IMG/VR virus record: IMGVR_UViG_3300038629_000248
Location: 1-30,037 of that record
Source: a virus
DNA length: 30,037 nucleotides
Direction: 5' to 3' (one strand)
Below the pieces are notes generated by a model. That model saw only the letters and a list, made by a program, of their open reading frames with translations. It ran no database searches and was not told the DNA's origin. The position numbers were made by a program, and so were the translations under genes. Below are positions 23,942 to 30,037 of the stretch, piece by piece (within the stretch, counting starts at the first letter, position 1; each line of letters starts with the position of its first letter).

Positions 23942-26785
23942 TTATTGCCCCTGCTTCGTTGGCGTCTTCGATGCGGTGTCTTTCACATCGTAAACGTAGG
24001 CCAACATCTTCACTGGTGCGGTGGCCTTGATTGCAATTCGCGGATCCGTTTCGCTGGTCCCGTTGTACGGGAACGGAAAGTGATCGTACTCCTCGGTGCC
24101 GGCGACCACTGCCTTGCCATCCTCGACGGTCGGCATCGGCGCCAGGTTGTTGAGATCATACCCGACAGTGACGCCACCTTGAACATAGTTGCGCATCAAT
24201 AATCCGGTGTTGATGATTCGCTTGCGCTGGGCCACGACCGAGATGTTCGCGAAGTCGGTCAGCTTGTTGGACAGGTACGTTGCCTCGTAGCGGAAGCCGA
24301 CCGTGACATTGGCCGCGACATCAGCACCAGTCACGCCTGTGATCTGGTTGCCGCTGATGGTGAAGTCTCCGACATCGACGCCGTCAACCCAGGCCGCGAC
24401 GACCCAGGTGTTGAAGAAGGTGCCATTCATGGTGAGCGTGGTGCTACCAGGTGAGGCGAAGTACTGGAACGAATCGTGGTGCCTGGAGTCCAGGCCACCC
24501 TGGGCCAGGTTGAACGGTGCGAACTTCATCACCGCGTTGCGAGGGCCAGCTGTGGTGATCCAGACCTCGTCCTCGTCCTCGCTCGGCAGCACGGCCACGC
24601 TGACCACATCATCCTGGACGCCCAGGTTGTTGCGAATGGTGATGCGAGACCAGCCGAGGATCCCCTCAGTGATGTCGCGCAGCAGGACCCGCATCGTGCC
24701 ATCGGCCATGACAGCATAGACTCGAGTCTCGGGGTTCCTGGCAAACACGATCTGAATCACACCACCACCTTGGCGCAGGATCTCGGAGTTCAGCATGTTG
24801 AAATCTTCGACAGCATGCTTCTCAGTGTTCAGGCTGAAGTCGATGCCGATCAGTTTGTTGGCGCCACGTTGCACGAACAGGATCTCGTTATCGAGTACGA
24901 TCGGGACGATGTCCGCGGTGCCGATGTCGGAGCCTGCTTTGAGGTTGGTGTTAAGGGCCGTCAGCACTTCGCCGAAGGTGCTCGAGCGCACATCGATCTC
25001 GGAGATCGCGGTGGCCGCAACCAGCCTGGCAGATGGAGCCAGCCAGTGGATCCGCTGGGCAGCGCCGAAGCCGATGGTCTTCTTGATCGATGCACTCGCG
25101 CCCTCGAGGAGCGTGTCGAAGCTCTCGTAGAAATCTGACTCTGACCCCCAGATGCGATTGCCACCAGCGAACCACAGCCGGCCCTCATGGAGTGCGACCG
25201 CGGAAGGCATAACAAACTTGCCACCCCAGGATCCGATGAACCAGTCAGGGTACTCGGTAGAGATCGGACCATTGAACGGCACATACCATTCGATCTCGAC
25301 GTCTTGGTTGTTGTCATTTTCGACGGTTCTGCCCTGGCTCTCGAGGGTGCCGTAGGCGTAGGAGATCTGCATGTCGAGATCTGATGTCGCACCTGGTGTG
25401 ACCAGCTCGAGGCGGTAGAAGATCTCGGCGCCATCGAGGCCGTCATTGAAGGCCACGTTGTTCAGGTCGCCGCCACCAGTGAAGTCTCCACCAGGTACCA
25501 GCTGCCAGGTGATCTCATCGAAGGATTTCTGCAGCTCGATGCGGGTGTAGGCGCCGGTCGTCTGGACGTCATAGTTGAAGGTTCGAGCATCGCCGGTACC
25601 AAACACGAAGACACCCTGGGTGGCCGTGCCGGCACTGATGCCGCTCACTGCCTGGATCTGGCCGTTGACGGCGAGTTTGAGCAGGACGCCATAGCCAAAG
25701 TCGTTGTTGCCGAAGCCCATGCCTGGTGGTGATGCCTCGAAGTATGGCCGGCTCGGTGCCACGGTCATGTTGCCGTCGATCACGCCTTGCGGTTCCATCG
25801 TGACGTTGCCGATGTTGATGGTCTCGTAGGGTCCGAAGACATTGACGTACCGCTGGACCGAGAAGCTGGTGGCATTGTGCCGGCGCACCTCAAACGGGAT
25901 CCAGCCCTGCTGAAAGGTCAGCGGATCCTGACCCCCGCAGAAGTACAGGACGTCAGCTGACTGCGCCCAGCGCAGAGATCTCACGACCTGGTAAGCCACC
26001 TGGGAAGTGTTCACGATTGCTTTCTGAAGTGCGCTCTCGAGGCTCAAGGCCAGCGTGGTATCGCCCAGCAGTTCAGCGAAGATCATCCTGCCCTGGCGTA
26101 TGTTCGCGTTCGACAATGTGACGGTGATGTCGTCGTTGCCTGGGTCAATCTCGATGTGGTGGATGCCGATCTCGAGGAAGGCCTCGAACAGATCCGCGGA
26201 GTCAACGCCACCTGTGCCGATCTGGCAAAGGACCTGCCCCTTGTCGACCTGGAACAGGAAGCCGTGCGGGACACCATTCTCGGTGGTGCTCGAGGTCTGC
26301 CAGACTTTCGCCTCGTCGGTGCCGGTGCCGGTCATGAGCAGCCTGAAGCCTGAGATCGAACTGACGGCGCCACCGACATCGGCATCGGTCCAGCCGGTAC
26401 CCAGCGGCGTATCGAAGTTACCCTCGAGCCAGGTCGTGGTGGTCAGTGCTCTCTCGAAGAACTCGTAGGTGTTGCCCCTGATGAAGTCAAGTTCTGGATT
26501 ACCAGCGGCAGCGGCGAACAGCAGCATCGCTGGGTCATCCAGGCTGGTCGGGAACGGGACCAGCAGGGTCTCATCATCGACGGTGTGCGTGATGCTGCCT
26601 GGTGAGTTGTCCAGGGTCTCGGTGCCTGGTCGGAATGACATCGGCCCCAGGCGCTCCGGAGTGAAGTTCTCCATCAGCTCACAGCTGTTGTCTATCCTGG
26701 TGACGTCCTCGCGCGCGAAGGCATCCTTGCTCACCTCACCACGGTTGAACTTGTTGAATAGGCCCTTGCCAATACTCGAGGCCAT
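23942..26785 (-). CDS. Tail nozzle protein (T7 gp12 / tail tubular protein B-like), 947 aa
   Basis: The N-terminal 55 residues carry the diagnostic pattern of this family: LFNKFNRGEVSKDAFARED, then SCELMENFTPERLGPMSFRPGT. The rest is beta-rich, as expected of the propeller and nozzle domains. Segments such as VVRSLRWAQSADVLYFCGGQ, PLTFQQGWIPFEVRRHN, AVALHEGRLWFAGGNRIWGS and FGEVLTALNTNLKAGS also fit. It is somewhat longer than T7 gp12. The protein forms the distal tube of the short tail. The start overlaps the adaptor gene's stop by one base (TAATG), so the adaptor-nozzle order is conserved. Confidence 0.88.
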   Translation of the reverse strand: MASSIGKGLFNKFNRGEVSKDAFAREDVTRIDNSCELMENFTPERLGPMSFRPGTETLDNSPGSITHTVDDETLLVPFPTSLDDPAMLLFAAAAGNPELDFIRGNTYEFFERALTTTTWLEGNFDTPLGTGWTDADVGGAVSSISGFRLLMTGTGTDEAKVWQTSSTTENGVPHGFLFQVDKGQVLCQIGTGGVDSADLFEAFLEIGIHHIEIDPGNDDITVTLSNANIRQGRMIFAELLGDTTLALSLESALQKAIVNTSQVAYQVVRSLRWAQSADVLYFCGGQDPLTFQQGWIPFEVRRHNATSFSVQRYVNVFGPYETINIGNVTMEPQGVIDGNMTVAPSRPYFEASPPGMGFGNNDFGYGVLLKLAVNGQIQAVSGISAGTATQGVFVFGTGDARTFNYDVQTTGAYTRIELQKSFDEITWQLVPGGDFTGGGDLNNVAFNDGLDGAEIFYRLELVTPGATSDLDMQISYAYGTLESQGRTVENDNNQDVEIEWYVPFNGPISTEYPDWFIGSWGGKFVMPSAVALHEGRLWFAGGNRIWGSESDFYESFDTLLEGASASIKKTIGFGAAQRIHWLAPSARLVAATAISEIDVRSSTFGEVLTALNTNLKAGSDIGTADIVPIVLDNEILFVQRGANKLIGIDFSLNTEKHAVEDFNMLNSEILRQGGGVIQIVFARNPETRVYAVMADGTMRVLLRDITEGILGWSRITIRNNLGVQDDVVSVAVLPSEDEDEVWITTAGPRNAVMKFAPFNLAQGGLDSRHHDSFQYFASPGSTTLTMNGTFFNTWVVAAWVDGVDVGDFTISGNQITGVTGADVAANVTVGFRYEATYLSNKLTDFANISVVAQRKRIINTGLLMRNYVQGGVTVGYDLNNLAPMPTVEDGKAVVAGTEEYDHFPFPYNGTSETDPRIAIKATAPVKMLAYVYDVKDTASKTPTKQGQ

Positions 26786-27993
26786 TACGGACGATCTCGA
26801 TTGATATTCCCGCGGTAGAGGCGTGAGCGGCTCCAGCTGCCCAGTGCCAGGCGCTTCGGCACACCATTGATGGCGTTGGTGCTCATGGCTTCACGGCGCC
26901 TCGCAGTGTACTGAGCGACCGCATGCTCCTTGTTGCCGCGGGGGATGTTGGCATCGAGTGCCATCCTGGCAGCGACCAGGCGCTTGAAAAAGTCAGGCCA
27001 GTTGTCGTAGTCGGTCAGGAAGGCCTTGCTCACGTACTCGACATAGATGATCTGCTGACTCGAGTAGATCAGCGTGTTGCCGGTACCCTGGTCAGTCTGC
27101 TGGACGTAATCTCGCAGCGGTGTCCGCATCAGTTCATCGACGTAGACGCCATTGATCCGGTGCCAGTTGTCGGGCAGCTTCATGACAAACTCGTAGCCCC
27201 AGGGAGGATCGATCGATGGATCGTAGAACAGCTGGTCAGACTGCAGGCCGAAGTTCCAGGAGGTGTCCTCGAGGACGGCGCCGACCAGGCCATTCGACAG
27301 CGCGATCGAGATCCGGTTCTTGGCGATGCTGTCGTCGGTGTTGCTGACAATGGGATCCAGATCCAGGATCTGCAGGCAGTCGTTGTAGATCGCACGGAGT
27401 GTGTCGGTCAGGACGTCCGGAGCAAAGCCCCTGGTTTCTGGTTGGTTCGATGCCTCGACGGCCTTCGATACCTCGATGCGCTGCTCCAGTTTTGTCTGGA
27501 TCATTTCCTCTGCATCGGGATCGTACTTCCAGGCCAGCTCCCTGGCCATGTAGGCCGAGACCACCTTCGCGAACGATGGCGGCATATCGGCCAGCTGCGG
27601 ATCCGTGTGGTTGATCAGGTAGCGGATGTACGGGAACTCGAAGTCGGACAGCAGGTAGGTGCTCTCGCGAACCACCCTGGTGATGGGTGACTCTTCTCGA
27701 GCGTCCTGGTAGACGGCAGGCTTGCCATCGATCAGGTTGAACAGGGCCACAAAGTCTGCCGGCAACGGGGCCTCGAAGTCGAAGCCACTGTCACCAGAAG
27801 GAGCGCCACCAGTCAGCTGGGTCAGCAGGGTTGCGTACCTGGGCTTGACTATCTCCAGGCAGTAATCGACTGCATCCACATCGTACTGAGCATCAAGGTC
27901 ATAGCGGGTCGAGACATCGTCGGTGTCCGTCAACAGTCGCCGCTCACCAAGGAGTTGAAGTGTGCCGTTGTATAGCGACAGCTTTGTAGCCAT
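26785..27993 (-). CDS. Tail adaptor (T7 gp11 / tail tubular protein A-like), internally duplicated (402 aa)
   Basis: At 402 aa this is about twice the usual gp11-like size. The two halves share landmarks: LYNGTLQLLGERRLLTDTDD (7-26) pairs with IYNDCLQILDLDPIVSNTDD; LPADFVALFNLIDGK pairs with LPDNWHRINGVYVDE; MPPSFAKVVSAYMARELAW pairs with NWPDFFKRLVAARMALDANI. The family protein joins the portal to the nozzle; the gene immediately precedes the nozzle gene, as expected. ATG 27993 has a GAGG/AGG purine-rich site upstream and lies 13 bases after the previous stop. The tail is basic (RSRLYRGNINRDRP). Confidence 0.85.
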   Translation of the reverse strand: MATKLSLYNGTLQLLGERRLLTDTDDVSTRYDLDAQYDVDAVDYCLEIVKPRYATLLTQLTGGAPSGDSGFDFEAPLPADFVALFNLIDGKPAVYQDAREESPITRVVRESTYLLSDFEFPYIRYLINHTDPQLADMPPSFAKVVSAYMARELAWKYDPDAEEMIQTKLEQRIEVSKAVEASNQPETRGFAPDVLTDTLRAIYNDCLQILDLDPIVSNTDDSIAKNRISIALSNGLVGAVLEDTSWNFGLQSDQLFYDPSIDPPWGYEFVMKLPDNWHRINGVYVDELMRTPLRDYVQQTDQGTGNTLIYSSQQIIYVEYVSKAFLTDYDNWPDFFKRLVAARMALDANIPRGNKEHAVAQYTARRREAMSTNAINGVPKRLALGSWSRSRLYRGNINRDRP

Positions 27994-28006
27994 GTCCTAC
28001 CTCACG

Positions 28007-28534
28007 TTATGCGACCGCCGCCTGGATCTTTTCACCGGCATACTTCATCGCCTGGACCTGGGTGTTGAAACCCTCCTTGACCACGGCGCCGGTTACCTTG
28101 TTGCATACAGCAAACTTGCGCACGGTGCCGAAGTGGCGAATTACGTAGTCGTTCCCGATGTCGATCTCTGCTGCGATCATGGGTGCGGCCAGTTCAATCC
28201 AGTCGTACACCTGGACGGTTAGCTCCATTGCAACCGTGCGGCGTATGACTGCCATTGCAATCCAGGATCCGTCTTCCGCGGTGACGCGGATCATATCGAG
28301 ATCTCTGAATCGGGTGGCCATGAATGTCCAGGTTTTCTGATCCTCGACCTGGGCCTGGTTGTAGTGCGATGGCATGAAGCAGGCCCAGTTGTTGTGCATC
28401 TGGTCCTCGGTCTTCACTTCACCTGGTTTGACAGGGTTAACAGGTAGCCGTACCTTCTCGGTGTCGGCCTTCTGTACTGCTGGTGCTGCTGCGGTTGTAG
28501 TAGCCTTCTGTGTTGCGGCTTTCTTTGCAGTCAT
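28007..28534 (-). CDS. Unknown late protein, first gene after the capsid terminator (175 aa)
   Basis: Residues 1-25 are rich in Ala, Lys and Thr and likely disordered (TAKKAATQKATTTAAAPAVQ). The rest is a compact alpha/beta domain with HNNWACFMPSHYNQAQVED, TWTFMATRFRDLDMIRVTAE and DYVIRHFGTVRKFAVCNKVT. A final helix (NTQVQAMKYAGEKIQAAVA) closes the protein. I do not recognise the family; similar-sized proteins between capsid and adaptor genes in podoviruses are usually listed as hypothetical virion proteins. ATG 28534 has GGAGA 8 bases upstream, and that site immediately follows the T-tract of the terminator at 28551-28575, so a read-through transcript would be needed for expression unless an unseen promoter exists. 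Confidence 0.75.
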   Translation of the reverse strand: MTAKKAATQKATTTAAAPAVQKADTEKVRLPVNPVKPGEVKTEDQMHNNWACFMPSHYNQAQVEDQKTWTFMATRFRDLDMIRVTAEDGSWIAMAVIRRTVAMELTVQVYDWIELAAPMIAAEIDIGNDYVIRHFGTVRKFAVCNKVTGAVVKEGFNTQVQAMKYAGEKIQAAVA

Positions 28535-28550
28535 TACTGGTCTCCAATAT

Positions 28551-28575
28551 AAAAAGGGCCAGCGATCAACTGGCC
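28551..28575 (-). terminator. Intrinsic terminator between capsid and tail genes
   Basis: Read on the minus strand, GGCCAG and CTGGCC pair around a 7-base loop (TTGATCG), followed directly by CTTTTTATA. The stem is at 28557-28562 and 28570-28575; the T-tract corresponds to 28551-28555. It lies in the 105-base gap after the small capsid-associated gene, and likely lowers tail-gene expression relative to capsid. Confidence 0.85.
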
Positions 28576-28589
28576 AAAAATGACTGGCA

Positions 28590-28619
28590 CCCTGCGCCTC
28601 CGGAGAGAGAACGCAGGGG
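28590..28619 (-). other. Second hairpin just upstream of the capsid-tail terminator
   Basis: A 7-base-pair stem (CCCTGCG at 28590-28596 pairs with CGCAGGG at 28612-28618) with a 15-base loop. On the minus strand it is followed about 10 bases later by ATTTTT. It could be a weaker second terminator or an mRNA end-protecting structure. Confidence 0.55.
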
Positions 28620-28639
28620 CCAATCCCCAGTTACAAAGA

Positions 28640-28882
28640 TCAAACGAGAGTGGTATCGCCGTTTGCGTCGATAACTGTAACCTGTGCGGAAACAGTAGTC
28701 GTGCCAACGACAAGAACAACATCGCCAATCTTCAGGCCCTTATCCAGACCATCATCGATGTAGCCAGCTGCAATGATTGTTGCCACTGCAACAGCTGGTT
28801 CGACGTAGGTCCAGACAGAGCCACCAAAGCCAGCGCCAACATTCGGCGCGACAAGGTTAAGTTGCTTGGTAGTATAAGCCAC
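28640..28882 (-). CDS. Small capsid-associated (decoration- or head-fibre-like) protein, 80 aa
   Basis: Starts at GTG 28882 with a strong GGGGGTG site about 5-7 bases upstream, only 11 bases after the capsid stop. The sequence (AYTTKQLNLVAPNVGAGFGG, WTYVEPAVAVATIIAAGYID, IGDVVLVVGTTTVSAQVTVI) looks beta-rich with one hydrophobic stretch. There is no signal peptide. Small beta proteins immediately after major capsid genes are often decoration or head-fibre proteins that stabilise the shell, so I infer this role from position, size and composition. It shares the capsid transcript and precedes the terminator, so it would be made at high level. Confidence 0.75.
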   Translation of the reverse strand: MAYTTKQLNLVAPNVGAGFGGSVWTYVEPAVAVATIIAAGYIDDGLDKGLKIGDVVLVVGTTTVSAQVTVIDANGDTTLV

Positions 28883-28893
28883 GATTCACCCCC

Positions 28894-29736
28894 TTACGTA
28901 GTGTTAACTGGGAAGGCAGCTGTATCATCATGCAGCATTTTCACTACACCGATGTCCTGCAACAGCTTGGATCCCATGAAGGTTGTGCAACGCGCCCACG
29001 ACTTGTCGTTCTTGCGGTCGTAGCCCACTTCGGTGCGGATGTTCTCGATGTCACAAGCGTGACCAATCGCCGCCTTGGCATGCATGAAGCACGTTGCCGA
29101 GGCAGATCCGGTACCAGGAAGTCCTGCGTCCACGATCCAGTTGACGCCGTACCAGTTGAAGGCACGAGATTTACTTACATTCTCGAACCCCTTCAGGTTA
29201 ACGAAGTCGCTTGAAGTGAACTGCTGGAAACCCATCAGTTGGCCCACGAACGCTGGCGTCACAATCGCGAACGGCTCTTCATCCAGAGCGAAGTTATTCG
29301 CGAGGATAGTCCGAGCTGTCGATACGAGTGCGATGGTGGCAGCGGCTGCGCCACCCCAGGCAGTGGAAGCGGTTAAGAGTTCGGTGTAGATGTCATCATC
29401 AATCTTGCGGTTGATGACCTTCATCGAGGTCTCTTGCATAATCCGACGACCATCACCCTGGGACGCATAGATGTTGAATCTGGTGCGTTCCGGAACATCG
29501 TGCCACTCTTGGAGCAGCGCGGTGAATTGGTTCAGGTTGTCGGGGCGAGTTGGAATGTCACCATTCACGCCACGAGTTGTTGCCGTTGCCCCACCGCTGT
29601 CAGCGACCAAAAATGTGGCTTCGTTGCCATTGATTTCTGTCTCTACGGTAGTGGTCCGACGAGCCAGACTCTGGCCCTTTTCAAACCCCATGACGACTTC
29701 CTGGCGAAACATTTCTTGGAAGGCTGTATCAGCCAT
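28894..29736 (-). CDS. Major capsid protein (280 aa)
   Basis: Sequence features fit a short HK97-fold phage capsid protein: an extended N-terminal segment (FQEMFRQEVVMGFEKGQSLA), an E-loop-like region (ATTRGVNGDIPTRPDNLNQF), a helix-rich centre (MQETSMKVINRKIDDDIYTE, TARTILANNF), an F-x-I-V-T-P segment followed by a QLMGF loop, and a C-terminal part (FMHAKAAIGHACDIENIRTE, GSKLLQDIGVVKMLHDD). At 280 aa it is compact. ATG 29736 has AGGAG about 7 bases upstream, the best ribosome site in the window, fitting a highly expressed product. It is the first gene after the promoter at 29869-29898 and is followed by the small capsid-associated gene. The family call rests on pattern and gene order; no delta domain or maturation protease site is obvious. 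Confidence 0.85.
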   Translation of the reverse strand: MADTAFQEMFRQEVVMGFEKGQSLARRTTTVETEINGNEATFLVADSGGATATTRGVNGDIPTRPDNLNQFTALLQEWHDVPERTRFNIYASQGDGRRIMQETSMKVINRKIDDDIYTELLTASTAWGGAAAATIALVSTARTILANNFALDEEPFAIVTPAFVGQLMGFQQFTSSDFVNLKGFENVSKSRAFNWYGVNWIVDAGLPGTGSASATCFMHAKAAIGHACDIENIRTEVGYDRKNDKSWARCTTFMGSKLLQDIGVVKMLHDDTAAFPVNTT

Positions 29737-29868
29737 AGATTGCTCCTAATCAGTTAGTGGTCAGTTAACCGCTTTGTCGGAGGAGGCTCTAATGTCAGGT
29801 CTGCCAGGGAGGCCGTGTTGTGCGGGGCTGGCTCGTTGAGGTTGAGGGTCGTTCTCAGCGTCGACCCG

Positions 29869-29898
29869 ATGATAGATCAGCTCGGAGAATTATTGCAA
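29869..29898 (-). promoter_or_regulatory. Sigma70-like promoter for the capsid operon
   Basis: On the minus strand, TTGCAA (29898-29893) is followed after 18 bases by TATCAT (29874-29869). That is 4 of 6 and 5 of 6 matches to the -35 and -10 consensus. It lies directly downstream of the terminator at 29914-29951 and gives a leader of about 125 bases. A phage polymerase promoter cannot be excluded. Confidence 0.55.
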
Positions 29899-29913
29899 TC
29901 CCCCACCAGACAG

Positions 29914-29951
29914 AAAAATGCCTGCTACCTGGTCGCTAAACCAGGGCAGGC
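29914..29951 (-). terminator. Strong intrinsic terminator upstream of the capsid operon
   Basis: On the minus strand GCCTGC pairs with GCAGGC and CCTGGT pairs with ACCAGG, making a 12-base-pair stem with a two-base bulge and a 6-base loop (TTAGCG), followed by ATTTTTC. It would stop transcription arriving from genes beyond the right edge. Confidence 0.88.
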
Positions 29952-29993
29952 ACTGGACGCGGGGCAGCGAGTTACTGCAGCCAAGGACCCGCA

Positions 29994-30020
29994 GGATCCA
30001 GCTCGAGAACATCTGGATCC
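29994..30020. repeat. Perfect 8-base inverted repeat built from two GGATCC sites
   Basis: GGATCCAG (29994-30001) and CTGGATCC (30013-30020) flank an 11-base loop that begins with CTCGAG. It can form a hairpin on either strand, has no T-tract, and lies just after a possible stop codon of an upstream minus-strand gene. Confidence 0.6.
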
Positions 30021-30037
30021 CATTACTCAAAAAGAAC

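Larger units (their letters stand above)
29737..30037 (-). other. Intergenic control region before the capsid operon
   Basis: About 300 bases with no convincing gene on either strand. From the right it holds a possible end of an upstream minus-strand gene (VLFE then TAA at 30025-30023, too short to annotate), an inverted repeat (29994-30020), an intrinsic terminator (29914-29951), a sigma70-like promoter (29869-29898), and a roughly 125-base leader before the capsid ATG. The leader contains a TAACTGA motif twice close to the ribosome site. This isolates the capsid operon from upstream transcription and gives it its own start. Confidence 0.6.

Noticed and set aside
28534-28728. 64-codon minus-strand frame across the capsid-tail gap
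   Set aside because: It overlaps the end of the 80-aa gene and runs straight through both hairpins and the terminator, and its composition is Arg/Leu-rich as in shadow frames.
1-30037. Diversity-generating retroelement, CRISPR array, tRNA or insertion sequence
   Set aside because: I looked for reverse transcriptase motifs, template/variable repeats near the fibre ends, regularly spaced repeats, cloverleaf sequences and transposase motifs, and saw none.

Overview
The window is almost certainly the late (virion and lysis) region of a short-tailed, T7-like (podovirus-type) bacteriophage that infects a Gram-negative host. Every convincing gene is on the minus strand, so the map reads from right to left. 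Genes are packed with ATGA, TGATG or TAATG stop/start overlaps, and most have a recognisable GGAG/AGGA-type ribosome binding site. The Gram-negative host is inferred from an Rz/Rz1-type spanin pair and an outer-membrane YadA-like anchor. No integrase, repressor, tRNA, insertion sequence or CRISPR array is visible. Terminase, portal and scaffold genes would lie beyond the right edge.

Layout in order of transcription. (1) 30037-29737 is a 300-base control region with a hairpin, a strong intrinsic terminator and a sigma70-like promoter. (2) 29736-28640 holds the major capsid protein and a small capsid-associated protein, followed by a second terminator at 28551-28575. (3) 28534-23942 holds an unknown 175-aa protein, an internally duplicated gp11-like tail adaptor, and a gp12-like nozzle. 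(4) 23940-19017 holds gp14-like and gp15-like internal virion proteins and an 850-aa protein resembling the N-terminal part of gp16-like ejected proteins. (5) 19024-16862 is a cluster of very small genes. It includes two holin/spanin-like membrane proteins and two collagen-like proteins. One of these has a signal peptide and a YadA-type outer-membrane anchor; the other has a single inner-membrane segment. (6) 16869-15290 holds a 435-aa putative structural protein and an 84-aa protein. (7) 15286-7190 is one giant 2,698-aa polyvalent virion protein with a P-loop kinase-like domain, an HExxH metallopeptidase-like motif and a gp16/LPD38-like C-terminal part. (8) 7190-956 holds two tail fibre proteins sharing an N-terminal domain, with a 284-aa structural protein between them. 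(9) 959-1 is a lysis module: a DUF5675 protein, an i-spanin, and an o-spanin overlapping the end of the i-spanin and running off the left edge.

How they would work together: capsid, adaptor and nozzle form the particle and its tail. The gp14/15/16-like proteins and the giant protein are probably packaged and ejected to carry DNA across the envelope. The fibres recognise the host, and the DUF5675/spanin genes help open the cell. The most unusual part is the collagen-like pair at 17204-18135. It looks able to place short triple-helical stalks at both the inner and outer membrane. A second genome-wide oddity is the apparent excess of GGATCC and CTCGAG palindromes.
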